Shown piece by piece: positions 1 to 7,690 of a DNA stretch of 40,963 nt; position 1 is the first letter of the stretch; the number at the start of each line of letters is the position of its first letter. Source of the stretch: Acidobacteriota bacterium (GTDB lineage Bacteria; Acidobacteriota; Terriglobia; Bryobacterales; Bryobacteraceae); contig JACQZT010000285.1 in NCBI GenBank assembly GCA_016213755.1, positions 1 to 40,963 on the forward strand. The letters run 5' to 3'. Under the pieces are notes generated by a model, which was given only the letters and a program-made list of their open reading frames with translations, was not told where the DNA came from and did not search any database. Made by a program: the position numbers and the translations under genes.

Positions 1-1
1 C

Positions 2-130
2 TCGCAAAAGCTCTCCGACCTGCTGACCGCGCGCGGCATCCGACACACGGTCCGCGCCACCGCGGGCGCGCACACTTACACCGTCTGGCGTCAATACCTG
101 GGCGAGTTTGTGCCCCTGCTGTTCCGCTAA
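2..130 (+). CDS. C-terminal end of an esterase-family alpha/beta hydrolase (partial)
   Basis: The window opens inside an open frame that ends with TAA at 128-130 and gives the last 42 residues of a protein. The tail contains a GAHTYTVWRQYL segment followed by a terminal PLLFR. This matches the end of the esterase D/enterochelin-esterase family, where the catalytic histidine sits in a G-x-H motif shortly before a W-R-x-Y-L helix. The nucleophile and the rest of the fold lie outside the window, so substrate cannot be judged. It converges on the sulfatase gene downstream. Recognition rests on a short tail only. Confidence 0.55.
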   Translation, partial: SQKLSDLLTARGIRHTVRATAGAHTYTVWRQYLGEFVPLLFR

Positions 131-215
131 ATTGGAGCCCTTGACCGCTTCCTGACGGTCACGGTTCGGTGTCCGATTCCGAGCCACGACCTTCAGGGAG
201 TGGTCAACATTGCGA

Positions 216-1646
216 CTATTTCGGGGGCACCGGCCCCATGGGCGCTCCGGCTTCCCGCTCGCGGGCGGGGTCGTAGTTGGAGTTTTGCACGGGCAGCAGC
301 GCGCCGGTCTCCTTCAGCCAGGCGGTGAGCTGCGCGCTCAGCCGCTGGCGGACATCGCTTTGCTGCCGGGCCAGGTCGCGGGTTTCTCCCAGATCGTCGC
401 GCAGATTGAACAGTTCCTCGCGCCCGTCCTCGAAAAAGCGGATCAGCTTCCAGTCGCGCTCGCGCACGGCGGCGCTGGGCAATCCCAATTGCGGGCTGTA
501 GTGCGGGAAATGCCAGTACAGCCGGTCGCGCTCGAGCCGGGGCTTGCCTTCGAGCAAGGGACGCAGGTCGAGGCCATCCATGCGTGGCAGCGCCTTCGCG
601 CCGAGGCCCACGGCCCCGGTCAGCGTGGGAGCGAAGTCGATGGTCGAGACCGGCTCTTCGCACACCGAGCCGGCGCGGGTCACTCCGGGGTAATGCACGA
701 CTGTCGGCACGCGGATGCCGCCCTCGTACAGGTGTCCCTTTCCGGCTCGCAGCGGCAGGTTCGAAGTGACGGGCCGGTTTTGCCACTCGCGCGAGCTGAC
801 CCCGCCGTTGTCGGAGGTGAACACTACGATGGTGTCGCCGGCCAGCTTCAGTTCGTCGAGCAGGCCGCGCACCCGGCCCACGCTTTCATCCACGCTCTGC
901 ACCATGGCCGCGTAGGTGGGGTAATTCTGCGGGTCGCCGGCGCGGACTTTTTTCTCGTAACGCGGAATGTACTCCGCTTTGGCCTGGATGGGCACGTGCA
1001 CCGCGAAGTGCGGGAGGTAGAGAAAGAAGGGCTTGCCGGCGGATTCGCGCATGAATTCCAGCGACAGGCCGGTGAGGCGGTCCGTCAGGTACTCGCCGTC
1101 ACGCGCGCCTTCCAGGGGGATCTTCTTTTTCCACTCGGGATAGAAGAAGCTGTTGGTCGACCCGGCGGTGTCGCCGCCCACACCCACGTCGAACCCCTGG
1201 TCGGAGGCGAGGAAGCCCGTATCCCCCAGGTGCCACTTGCCGATGGCCGCGCTGCGATAGCCGGCCGTGTGGAGCATTTCGGCGAGCGTGACCTCCTCCA
1301 GCGGAAGCTCCAGCCGGGACGGCGGCGGGATCACGCGCGAGTAGTGAAACCGGTGCGCGCCCTGCAAGTGCCGCGTCAGCCCCAGGCGGGCCGGGTGCTT
1401 CCCCGTCATGAGCGCCGCCCGCGTGGGCGAGCAGACCGGAGCGGAGGCGTACCCGTTGGTGAACCGCATGCCGTCGCCCGCCAGCCGGTCGATGTGCGGC
1501 GTCTCGTAGAAGCGGCTCCCGTTGTAGCCCACGTCGCGCCATCCCATGTCGTCGATCAGGACGAAGACGATGTTCGGCGGCCGCCGCCGGGTGCCGCGCA
1601 GGACGGCCGGCGCCGCTCCCGCTAGAAATCCGCGTCGCGTCAACAT
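216..1646 (-). CDS. Tat-exported sulfatase (S1 family, formylglycine type)
   Basis: A 476-residue protein of the alkaline-phosphatase-like sulfatase family, which hydrolyses sulfate esters. The start is MLTRRGFLAGAAPAV, a short twin-arginine signal. The metal-site motif NIVFVLIDDMGW follows at about 25-36. The sulfatase signature CSPTR at 72-76 carries the Cys that is converted to formylglycine, and GKWHLG and TSDNGG segments follow. Length is normal for an arylsulfatase or polysaccharide sulfatase. The gene stands alone on the minus strand. The substrate is not visible; given the GH28 gene elsewhere in the window, a sulfated polysaccharide is possible. Activity would need a formylglycine-generating enzyme, not seen here. 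Confidence 0.9.
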   Translation of the reverse strand: MLTRRGFLAGAAPAVLRGTRRRPPNIVFVLIDDMGWRDVGYNGSRFYETPHIDRLAGDGMRFTNGYASAPVCSPTRAALMTGKHPARLGLTRHLQGAHRFHYSRVIPPPSRLELPLEEVTLAEMLHTAGYRSAAIGKWHLGDTGFLASDQGFDVGVGGDTAGSTNSFFYPEWKKKIPLEGARDGEYLTDRLTGLSLEFMRESAGKPFFLYLPHFAVHVPIQAKAEYIPRYEKKVRAGDPQNYPTYAAMVQSVDESVGRVRGLLDELKLAGDTIVVFTSDNGGVSSREWQNRPVTSNLPLRAGKGHLYEGGIRVPTVVHYPGVTRAGSVCEEPVSTIDFAPTLTGAVGLGAKALPRMDGLDLRPLLEGKPRLERDRLYWHFPHYSPQLGLPSAAVRERDWKLIRFFEDGREELFNLRDDLGETRDLARQQSDVRQRLSAQLTAWLKETGALLPVQNSNYDPAREREAGAPMGPVPPK

Positions 1647-2002
1647 GCACGGCAGTATATGACAGTCAGCCAGCGGGCGTCATCTTGGCGGCGGAGATCG
1701 GCCAGGGGCGGCGTGCCGGCGGCCTTCTTCGGGTCGAGGGATTCGCGCTCGCTGCGGGCGGTCTGGATGCCGCGGAGTTCGCGGATGCGGCGCGGATTCC
1801 AGAACGCGGAGACGATTTGGGAAAACAACGGCCTCCCTGGCGGTGAGCCCGGGTTTGCAGGCGTTGTGGGACGATCGGGATTTGCTTCTGCGCTGGAACG
1901 TGAAACTCGACTGAGCCCGAAATCCAGTCGGTTAACGCACGGCGCTACACGGGCGTTCCCTAACAACCCCATTAGACCAGACCAGGTCTGGTCTGTGTTA
2001 GA
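1647..2002. other. Intergenic stretch without a recognisable gene
   Basis: This lies between the divergently oriented sulfatase and toxin-antitoxin genes. Several short frames are open on both strands, for example one on the plus strand ending with TGA at 1912-1914 and another ending near 1855. None has a clear start, ribosome binding site or family I recognise. It may hold degraded coding sequence. The only clear structure is the palindrome at its right end (listed separately). Confidence 0.5.
1974..1994. promoter_or_regulatory. Perfect palindrome before the antitoxin gene (probable operator)
   Basis: The arms AGACCAGACC (1974-1983) and GGTCTGGTCT (1985-1994) are exact reverse complements around a single A. 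The site ends 8 bases before the antitoxin ATG. Phd/YefM-type antitoxins commonly repress their own operon by binding such palindromes; that it does so here is inferred from position and symmetry. Confidence 0.7.
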
Positions 2003-2257
2003 ATGATTGTGATGATGGTGCGCAACATTTCGCAGGCCAAGGCTGAACTTTCCGCGCTCATCGAAGAAGTGCGGAAGGGCAACGAAGTCATCGTCGCGAA
2101 GGCGGGCAAGCCCGTGGCGCGGATGGTTGCTTATCGCGGTCCGGCCCGGCCCCGGACACCCGGATCCATGGCCGGAGAGATCTGGATTGCACCGGACTTC
2201 GATACGCTCCCGGAGGACATGGCGGAAGCGTTCGGGATGCGGGAGCCGGGTCGTTGA
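2003..2257 (+). CDS. Phd/YefM-family antitoxin
   Basis: An 84-residue protein with the N-terminal Phd/YefM DNA-binding domain: VRNISQAKAELSALIEEV, then a GNEVIVAKAGKPVARMV strand segment at about 28-44. The C-terminal part (PDFDTLPEDMAEAF) is the usual toxin-wrapping tail. ATGs at 2003, 2012 and 2015 are all possible starts, because the palindrome leaves little room for a ribosome binding site. The frame overlaps the toxin start by 4 bases (TTGA), the typical translational coupling of these pairs. It should neutralise the PIN toxin and, with it, repress the operon through the palindrome just upstream. Confidence 0.88.
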   Translation: MIVMMVRNISQAKAELSALIEEVRKGNEVIVAKAGKPVARMVAYRGPARPRTPGSMAGEIWIAPDFDTLPEDMAEAFGMREPGR

Positions 2258-2634
2258 GGATTCTGCTGGACACACACCTGTTCTTGTGGTGGCTGTCGGA
2301 CAGCCCTTCCCTTCCAGTGCCGGCGCGGGCACTGATTGCCGATCCGGAGAACACGGTCTTTGTGAGCGCGGTCAGCCACTGGGAGATTTGGCTCAAGGTA
2401 AGCCTGGGCAAACTGAGCTTGCCCGCCGACTTCGAGAAGAGGACCGCGGAGGAATCGTTCGAGAGTCTGCCGCTGACGGCGGCGCAGACCCGCCGCGTCG
2501 CCTTGTTGCCCTGGCACCATCGCGATCCCTTCGACCGAATGCTGGCGGCCCAGGCGCAAGCAGAGAACCTGACCCTGCTGACCGCCGACGACCGCGTCGC
2601 CGCCTACGGTGACTTTGTCCGGCTAATTCGGTGA
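2254..2634 (+). CDS. PIN-domain toxin (VapC-type ribonuclease)
   Basis: A 126-residue PIN-domain protein beginning at TTG, which overlaps the antitoxin stop. Acidic active-site residues are visible: D6 in MRILLDTHLFLWWL, a glutamate in the VSAVSHWEIW segment, an aspartate in HRDPFDRMLAAQA, and aspartates in LLTADDRVAAY. This is the four-acid arrangement of Mg-dependent VapC endoribonucleases, here of the subtype usually paired with Phd/YefM antitoxins. Length is normal. The last codons (LIR, stop) lie inside the left end of a 250-bp inverted-repeat element, so the natural C-terminus may have been altered. Target RNA cannot be told. Confidence 0.88.
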   Translation: MRILLDTHLFLWWLSDSPSLPVPARALIADPENTVFVSAVSHWEIWLKVSLGKLSLPADFEKRTAEESFESLPLTAAQTRRVALLPWHHRDPFDRMLAAQAQAENLTLLTADDRVAAYGDFVRLIR

Positions 2635-2872
2635 CGGGCTACTCTTTCCCCAATTTCAGACCGCCTGATCCCGAGGAAGAAGAGGCGATCCCAATGACCG
2701 CGGAACTCGGATTTCGCCCTGGTAACAGCCGGGCAGGATTTAGCCGACTATCCGGGGCGTCAGTTGTCGGGCTCAGGGTCTTCCTGGTCCTTAGGGCCTT
2801 CCTGTGGCATCCGGCGAGATCAGGAAATCTGAATTTCGTAATTGGGGAAAGAGTAGCCTGTCACCGAATTAG
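2623..2872. mobile_element. 250-bp element with 32-bp inverted ends (MITE/REP-like)
   Basis: The left arm 2623-2654 begins CTAATTCGGTGACGGGCTAC. The right arm 2841-2872, read on the minus strand, begins CTAATTCGGTGACAGGCTAC. The two 32-bp arms differ at one position. The 186 bp between them encode nothing recognisable. Sequences of this general look (GGTGACA then a pyrimidine run) resemble ends found near REP-associated tyrosine transposases; that link is from memory and uncertain. No target-site duplication or transposase is seen. Both flanking convergent genes take their stop codon and final LIR residues from the arms. Confidence 0.7.
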
Positions 2873-3985
2873 GGCGACGACGTCCACGGCGCAGGAGGCG
2901 TCTAGCGAGGGCAGGCCTTCGAAGCCCAGCAGGGTGGCCGCCGGCGGGCTCGCGGGGTTGTAGAACTGGCCGCGCACGGCGCGGATCTGCTCGGTCATTC
3001 GCTCCGACAGCGGATAGATGCTGGACACCGCCGTGTCGGAGATCTTCGCGCCGACGCTTTCCAGCGCCTTGGCAAGCCGCAGAAAGGCCAGTCGCAGGTC
3101 CTGGTCCTGGTAGCCGAAGGCCATCTGCATCCCGCTCAGGGCCAGCCGGCCGGGAGCTACCAGGGCCACTTGCGAGTAGTGGGGCGACTTGGGCAGCCCC
3201 TCCGGATTCAGCATCTTCAAGCGGCCGTCCGGCACGGCGCGCAAGCGCGCCACGGCTTCACATTCGGCCAGGGAGCCCAGCGAGGCGCGGCGCACTTGCA
3301 CCACGTTCCACGCCGCTTTGGGAAAGGCCCGGGCCACGGAGGCGCGGACCGTGTTCACGTCCGCGAGCGTGCTCACATAGCAGGTCACGCGCGCGACGTC
3401 GGCGCTTTCGGCGCCGGCCGCGCGCAACGCCGCGCCCACCCCGGCCAGCGACTGGCCCACCAGCGGCGCCGCCGGATCCAGCGGCGCGTCCGAGCGCTCC
3501 TGCTGGCCGGAGATGAAAGCCAGCCCCGACGGATTCACGGGTTTTTTCGCCACCGCGACGGATTCCAGCACCACCTGCGCGCCCAAAAGAGGCAAGCCGC
3601 CCACCTGCACCACGCTCAGCGCCGGCAGCGGCTGGCGGCGATCCGTGAAGGTCTCGCTGACAATGGCTTGCACGCGCCGCATGTCGCCCGAACCGGCGAC
3701 AAACGCGCGCAGTTTGACGATGGCCGCTCCCCGCGCCTGCCGCTGCAAGTCCTTCAGCCCGTCCCGCACCTGCTGCGAGAGCAGGCCCTTGGAGGAAAGC
3801 GCGGAGACGTGGAAGACCAGGCGCGCCGCCTCGGCCACCACCGCCTGGGGGGGGTCCTTGGGGATCTCCAGAGTTTGGGTGATCTCCCGCTCTTCCTTCT
3901 TTTTTTTCTTTTTTTCCGCCGCGAAAAGAGAGCCCGCCGCCAGGGAAGCGGCGGCGACCAGCGCAATCAGCCTGAGCCTTCGCAT
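2861..3985 (-). CDS. Secreted protein with three Rid (YjgF/RidA-like) repeats
   Basis: A 374-residue protein. The ATG at 3985 was chosen because it begins a clear signal peptide (MRRLRLIALVAAASLAAG, cleavage near FAA at 23); the frame stays open upstream. After a lysine-rich stretch (25-32) come three RidA-like segments at about 56-146, 153-250 and 269-374. Each has the G-x-x-L...A-L-x-x-A-G...V-x-x-x-x-x-V-x-x pattern of the YjgF fold. Single-domain Rid proteins deaminate reactive enamines/imines in the cytosol, so a tandem exported form is unusual and its substrate is unknown. The gene contains an 8-base G run (3847-3854) and T runs of 8 and 7 bases (3900-3915). Its 3' end lies in an inverted-repeat element. 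Confidence 0.72.
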   Translation of the reverse strand: MRRLRLIALVAAASLAAGSLFAAEKKKKKKEEREITQTLEIPKDPPQAVVAEAARLVFHVSALSSKGLLSQQVRDGLKDLQRQARGAAIVKLRAFVAGSGDMRRVQAIVSETFTDRRQPLPALSVVQVGGLPLLGAQVVLESVAVAKKPVNPSGLAFISGQQERSDAPLDPAAPLVGQSLAGVGAALRAAGAESADVARVTCYVSTLADVNTVRASVARAFPKAAWNVVQVRRASLGSLAECEAVARLRAVPDGRLKMLNPEGLPKSPHYSQVALVAPGRLALSGMQMAFGYQDQDLRLAFLRLAKALESVGAKISDTAVSSIYPLSERMTEQIRAVRGQFYNPASPPAATLLGFEGLPSLDASCAVDVVALIR

Positions 3986-4032
3986 CACGAGTGTGTGAAA
4001 CAATCTTAACAGAAGGCCAGCCTGAGATTGGC

Positions 4033-4077
4033 TTGCCGCGCACCCGCCAATATGGTATGGTACTGATCGTAATTGGC
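4033..4077 (+). promoter_or_regulatory. Candidate promoter and operator of the MocR-type regulator operon
   Basis: TTGCCG (4033-4038) and TATGGT (4056-4061) are 17 bases apart and could be -35 and -10 boxes. The interval also holds a tandem TATGG/TATGG and an inverted repeat GCCAAT (4046-4051)/ATTGGC (4072-4077). MocR-family regulators usually bind repeats near their own promoter, so autoregulation is plausible. The match is moderate and not tested. Confidence 0.35.
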
Positions 4078-5547
4078 ATGCTGAGCCATATCCAGCTCGA
4101 TCCCCAGTCGGAAACGCCTCTCTACCGCCAACTGTTTGATTTAATACGCGACCAAATTGAATCCGGAACCCTGGCACGCGGCGAACGGCTTCCTCCAACC
4201 CGCGAACTGGCAGTCCAACTTGGACTGAACCGCACGACTGTTTCGGCGGCCTATGAGCGGCTCGAAACGGACCGGCTGATCCAAGGCCACGTGGGCCGCG
4301 GCAGCTTCGTCCGCGGACCGGAGCCGCGGATCGCGCTGGCCTGGGAACAGGTTCTGGCCGAGGACGAAGGATTGCGCCTGGCGGGCGCGGCGCCAGAGGC
4401 GGCTATCAGTTTCGCCACTTCGCGTCCCTCCGAACGTTTGTTTCCGCTGGACGATTTTCGCTTGACCTGCGCCGAGGTGCTGGCTTCCTCGCGCGCGGCG
4501 CAGATCCTGCAACTCGGCTCGCCGGCCGGCTACGCTCCCCTGCGCGAGCACCTGGCGGAAGGCGCGCGGAGCGAAGGGGCGGCGCGCGCCGGCGACGACG
4601 TGGTGGTGACCAGCGGCTGCCAGCAGGGGCTGGACCTGTTGCAGCGCGTGCTGGTGCGGCCCGGCGATACGGTGATCGTGGAAGACCCGGTTTACCCCGG
4701 GCTGCGCACGCTGTTCCAGCACTCGGGCGCGCACTTGGCGGGGATCCCGGTGGGGCCGTCGGGCATCGACATCGACGCGCTCGAGCGCGCCATGGCGGCC
4801 CACCCGCCCCGGCTGGTAGTGGTAACGCCGAATTTCCAGAACCCGACCGGGGCGACCATGCCCCTGGATTCGCGGCTGGCACTGCTGCGGCTGGCGCGGC
4901 AGGCGCGCGCCGTGCTGGCAGAGAACGACATCTACGGCGGCCTGCGCTATGCGGGCGAGCGCGTGCCGACCATCAAGGAACTGGACGACACCGGCGACAC
5001 GGTTTTGTTGCGCAGCTTCTCGAAGATCGCCTTTCCGGGCCTGCGCGTGGGCTGGGTAGTGGCGCCGCACCCGCTGGCGGCGCGCCTGGCGGAAGCCAAG
5101 CAGTGGACCGACCTGCACACCGACCAGCTCTCGCAGGCCATCCTGCTGCGCTTCGCCGAGTCGGGACGCCTGGCGGCGCACCATGCCCGCATCGTGGCCG
5201 CCGGCGCCGAGCGCCTGCACGCGGTGTTGGAAGCCTGCGAGCGGCGCCTGCCCGCGGGCTCTCGTTTCAGCCGGCCGCAGGGCGGCATGAACCTGTGGGT
5301 GCGTCTGCCCGAACCACTGGACGCGGGGGAGTTGCTCGGGCGCGCGCAGCGGGAGGGGGTCAGTTATTTGCCCGGGCGGTTCTTTGCCGTTTCGCGGCAC
5401 GAACCGGGCGGTTTGCGATTGAGTTTTGCCGGACTCGAGCCGGCCGAAATCCGGAAAGGGGTGGCCGTGCTGGGAGAGGTGTTCGCGGACGAGATGGACC
5501 GCGTGCGCCGCACCGGCCGGCCCGGCCCGGCTCCGGCGATGGTTTAA
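4078..5547 (+). CDS. pdxR: MocR-family (GntR/aminotransferase) regulator, PdxR-like
   Basis: A 489-residue fusion. An N-terminal GntR-type winged helix (about 10-80: PLYRQLFDLIRDQI, GERLPPTRELAVQLGLNRTT) is joined to a fold-type I aminotransferase domain that binds PLP. The Schiff-base lysine is visible in SFSKIAFPGLRVGW, and NFQNPTGATM is the usual substrate-loop motif. The start at 4078 removes an implausible upstream extension. It sits 15 bases before pdxS in the same direction, so it most likely senses PLP and controls pyridoxal phosphate synthesis. PdxR genes are often divergent from pdxST; here the regulator leads the operon. The symbol is inferred from this context; the family assignment itself is firm. 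Confidence 0.87.
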   Translation: MLSHIQLDPQSETPLYRQLFDLIRDQIESGTLARGERLPPTRELAVQLGLNRTTVSAAYERLETDRLIQGHVGRGSFVRGPEPRIALAWEQVLAEDEGLRLAGAAPEAAISFATSRPSERLFPLDDFRLTCAEVLASSRAAQILQLGSPAGYAPLREHLAEGARSEGAARAGDDVVVTSGCQQGLDLLQRVLVRPGDTVIVEDPVYPGLRTLFQHSGAHLAGIPVGPSGIDIDALERAMAAHPPRLVVVTPNFQNPTGATMPLDSRLALLRLARQARAVLAENDIYGGLRYAGERVPTIKELDDTGDTVLLRSFSKIAFPGLRVGWVVAPHPLAARLAEAKQWTDLHTDQLSQAILLRFAESGRLAAHHARIVAAGAERLHAVLEACERRLPAGSRFSRPQGGMNLWVRLPEPLDAGELLGRAQREGVSYLPGRFFAVSRHEPGGLRLSFAGLEPAEIRKGVAVLGEVFADEMDRVRRTGRPGPAPAMV

Positions 5548-5562
5548 CGGGAGGAGAGAGCA

Positions 5563-6447
5563 ATGTATTTGGACGAAACGTTCCGCGTCAAGGCCGGCCT
5601 GGCCGAGATGCTCAAGGGCGGCGTCATCATGGACGTCACCAACGCCGAGCAGGCGCTCATCGCCGAGAAAGCCGGCGCGGCGGCGGTGATGGCGCTGGAG
5701 CGCGTGCCGGCCGACATTCGCAAAGAGGGCGGCGTGGCGCGCATGGCGCCCATCCGCAAGATCCGCGAGATCATGGAAACGGTCAGCATCCCGGTGATGG
5801 CCAAGGCGCGCATCGGGCACTTCATGGAAGCCAGAATCCTGGAGGCGCTGGAGGTCGACTACATCGACGAGAGCGAAGTGCTGACCCCGGCCGACGAAGA
5901 GCACCACATCGACAAGCGCAACTTCAAAGTGCCCTTCGTGTGCGGCGCGCGCAACCTGGGCGAAGCCCTGCGGCGCATCGCCGAAGGCGCGGCCATGATC
6001 CGCACCAAGGGCGAGGCCGGCTCGGGCAACATCGTCGAGGCGGTGCGCCACATCCGGACCATCGTCAAGGAGATGAAGCACCTCACCGTGCTGGGCAAGG
6101 AAGAGCTGGTGCACGAGGCCAAGAACCTGGGCGCGCCGCTCGAACTGGTCGAATGGGTGGCCGAGCACGGCAAGCTCCCGGTGCCGAACTTCTCGGCGGG
6201 CGGTATCGCCACCCCGGCCGACGCCGCGCTGGTGCTGGCGCTGGGCGCCGAAGCGGTCTTCGTCGGTTCGGGCATCTTCAAGTCCGACGACCCGGAGGCG
6301 CGCGCCCGCGCCATCGTCAAGGCGACCACCTATTACCCGGATCCACACAAGCTGCTGGAAGCCAGCGAAGAACTCCTGATGGGAATGCCCGGTCTGGATG
6401 TGAGCAAGATCCCGGAGAACGAGCTGCTCCAGACGCGCGGCTGGTAA
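5563..6447 (+). CDS. pdxS: Pyridoxal 5'-phosphate synthase, synthase subunit
   Basis: A 294-residue protein that condenses ribose 5-phosphate, glyceraldehyde 3-phosphate and ammonia into PLP. It has the hallmark segments of the PdxS barrel: [35 protein letters not shown] with a catalytic lysine, [15 protein letters not shown], and [11 protein letters not shown]. Length is full. A strong GGGAGGAGAG ribosome binding site precedes the ATG. It lies 15 bases after the MocR-type regulator and 4 bases before pdxT, the glutaminase that feeds it ammonia. This is the DXP-independent B6 route. Confidence 0.97.
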   Translation: MYLDETFRVKAGLAEMLKGGVIMDVTNAEQALIAEKAGAAAVMALERVPADIRKEGGVARMAPIRKIREIMETVSIPVMAKARIGHFMEARILEALEVDYIDESEVLTPADEEHHIDKRNFKVPFVCGARNLGEALRRIAEGAAMIRTKGEAGSGNIVEAVRHIRTIVKEMKHLTVLGKEELVHEAKNLGAPLELVEWVAEHGKLPVPNFSAGGIATPADAALVLALGAEAVFVGSGIFKSDDPEARARAIVKATTYYPDPHKLLEASEELLMGMPGLDVSKIPENELLQTRGW

Positions 6448-6451
6448 CACC

Positions 6452-6997
6452 ATGCGGCGAGTTGGTGTTCTTGCGCTCCAGGGCGACTTCGAGGCGCACA
6501 AGCGGGCCCTGGAGCGGGCCGGCGCGGCGGCGGTGGAGGTGCGCAGCGCCGCCGAACTGGACGCTGTGGCGGGCCTGGTCCTGCCGGGCGGGGAAAGCAC
6601 GACCGTGCTCAAACTGCTGGAGCTGGAAAATCTCTTCGAGCCGCTGCGCCGGTTCGGCCTCGAAAAGCCGATCTTCGGCACCTGCGCGGGGGCTATTCTG
6701 CTGGCCAAAGAGGTGCTGCGGCCGGCGCAGAAGTCCCTTGCGCTGATGGACGTAAAGATCGAGCGCAACGCCTACGGCCGCCAACTGGACAGCCGCGTGG
6801 TGCGCCTGAGCGAATTGGAGGCGGTTTTCATCCGCGCGCCCATTATTCGCGGGGTGGGGCCCGGCGTGCGCGTGCTGGCGACCTACTTGGACACCCCGGT
6901 CCTGGTCGAGGAAGGCCGCCACCTGGCGGCCACGTTCCATCCCGAGCTGACCGCCGATGTCCGCGTGCACCGCCTCTTTCTGGAGAAGCTTCGATGA
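6452..6997 (+). CDS. pdxT: Pyridoxal 5'-phosphate synthase, glutaminase subunit
   Basis: A 181-residue class I glutamine amidotransferase that releases ammonia from glutamine for PdxS. The substrate loop LPGGESTT is at about 48-55, the nucleophile motif GTCAGAI is at about 75-81, and the catalytic His/Glu pair appears as FHPELT near 166-171. Length is typical. The start lies 4 bases after the pdxS stop, and its own stop overlaps the next gene by 4 bases (ATGA), so the genes are translationally coupled. Confidence 0.96.
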   Translation: MRRVGVLALQGDFEAHKRALERAGAAAVEVRSAAELDAVAGLVLPGGESTTVLKLLELENLFEPLRRFGLEKPIFGTCAGAILLAKEVLRPAQKSLALMDVKIERNAYGRQLDSRVVRLSELEAVFIRAPIIRGVGPGVRVLATYLDTPVLVEEGRHLAATFHPELTADVRVHRLFLEKLR

Positions 6998-7410
6998 CGC
7001 CCAAGAAGCGCGTCCTGTTCCTGTGTATCGGCAACTCCTGCCGCAGCCCCATGGCGGAAGGTTTCGCTCGCGCTTACGGCGGCGACGTGATGGAGGCTTC
7101 CAGCGCCGGCCTGGCCCCGGCCACGATCATCCAGCCGCTGACCAAAAAGGTGATGCGCGCGCGCAACATCTCGCTCGACGAGAGCGCCCCCATGGACCTT
7201 CAGATCATGGACCCCGGCCGCTACGACCTGATCGTGAATCTGAGCGGCTGCGAACTGCCTTTTACCCCGGCTTGTCCGGTGGCGGACTGGCCGGTGCGGG
7301 ATCCGATTCAGGCCGGCGAGAAGGTCTACGAGCAGGTGCGCGACGAAATCGAATCGCGCGTGATCCGGCTGGTGCTGGACCTGCGCCGCGAGCGCGCCTC
7401 GAAGAGTTAA
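6994..7410 (+). CDS. Low-molecular-weight phosphatase / arsenate-reductase-like protein
   Basis: A 138-residue protein with the P-loop signature C-I-G-N-S-C-R-S at 11-18 (Cx5R) near the N-terminus, as in low-molecular-weight tyrosine phosphatases and thioredoxin-coupled arsenate reductases. Two further cysteines in GCELPFTPACPVADWPV resemble the redox pair of arsenate reductase. The downstream RDP segment is in the position of the general-acid loop. It overlaps pdxT by 4 bases, so it is the last gene of the B6 operon. No ars genes are nearby, so a phosphatase role in the operon (for example on a phosphorylated vitamer) is possible but unproven. Confidence 0.82.
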   Translation: MTPKKRVLFLCIGNSCRSPMAEGFARAYGGDVMEASSAGLAPATIIQPLTKKVMRARNISLDESAPMDLQIMDPGRYDLIVNLSGCELPFTPACPVADWPVRDPIQAGEKVYEQVRDEIESRVIRLVLDLRRERASKS

Positions 7411-7444
7411 CCGGACGATTCCCTAAAGATTTAGAGGATTCAGT

Positions 7445-7474
7445 CGATAACTGACGAGGGGACAAGAGTTATCG
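7445..7474 (+). promoter_or_regulatory. Inverted repeat directly before a small gene, with a Shine-Dalgarno-like loop
   Basis: The arms CGATAACT (7445-7452) and AGTTATCG (7467-7474) are exact complements with a 14-base spacer containing GAGGGG. The ATG of the next gene follows two bases later. It could be an operator or an mRNA hairpin that displays the ribosome binding site in its loop. Function is inferred from position only. Confidence 0.4.
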
Positions 7475-7476
7475 GA

Positions 7477-7680
7477 ATGGTCGTGACGTTTTACAACAGC
7501 CGGGCCGAGGCCGATACGGCCGCGGGAGCGCTCCAAGCCAGGGGCGTGCCGGCCATGGTTTTGGAGATCCGTGAAAGGCGCCAGCACAAATCCGTGCGCG
7601 TCTTTCAGGTGATTGTGCCGCGGGAATGGGCGGACGCTCCGGAATTGGGCGCCATCCGGACCGCCGGTCCAGTGCCATAG
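7477..7680 (+). CDS. Small protein, DUF2007-like
   Basis: A 67-residue frame beginning MVVTFYNSRAEADTAAGALQ. The start (aromatic, N, then E-A-x-x-A-x-x-x-L-x-x-x-G-V-P-A) resembles the small DUF2007 'putative signal transducing' proteins, which have a ferredoxin-like alpha/beta fold; that assignment is tentative. It has no membrane segment or cysteines. It ends 10 bases before the convergent rocD stop. Function unknown. Confidence 0.5.
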   Translation: MVVTFYNSRAEADTAAGALQARGVPAMVLEIRERRQHKSVRVFQVIVPREWADAPELGAIRTAGPVP

Positions 7681-7690
7681 ACGCCGGTCC

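Noticed and set aside
1647-1915. Possible coding fragments on either strand next to the sulfatase
   Set aside because: Short frames look protein-like in places but have no start, ribosome site or family I can name, so no gene or pseudogene was called.
4141-6768. Very long open frame on the minus strand opposite the MocR regulator, pdxS and pdxT
   Set aside because: It is antisense to three genes with firm family matches, and its translation is low-complexity and Arg/His-rich without any motif. Long antisense frames are expected in DNA this GC-rich; similar ones opposite rocD, apr, qmo and dsr were dropped for the same reason.
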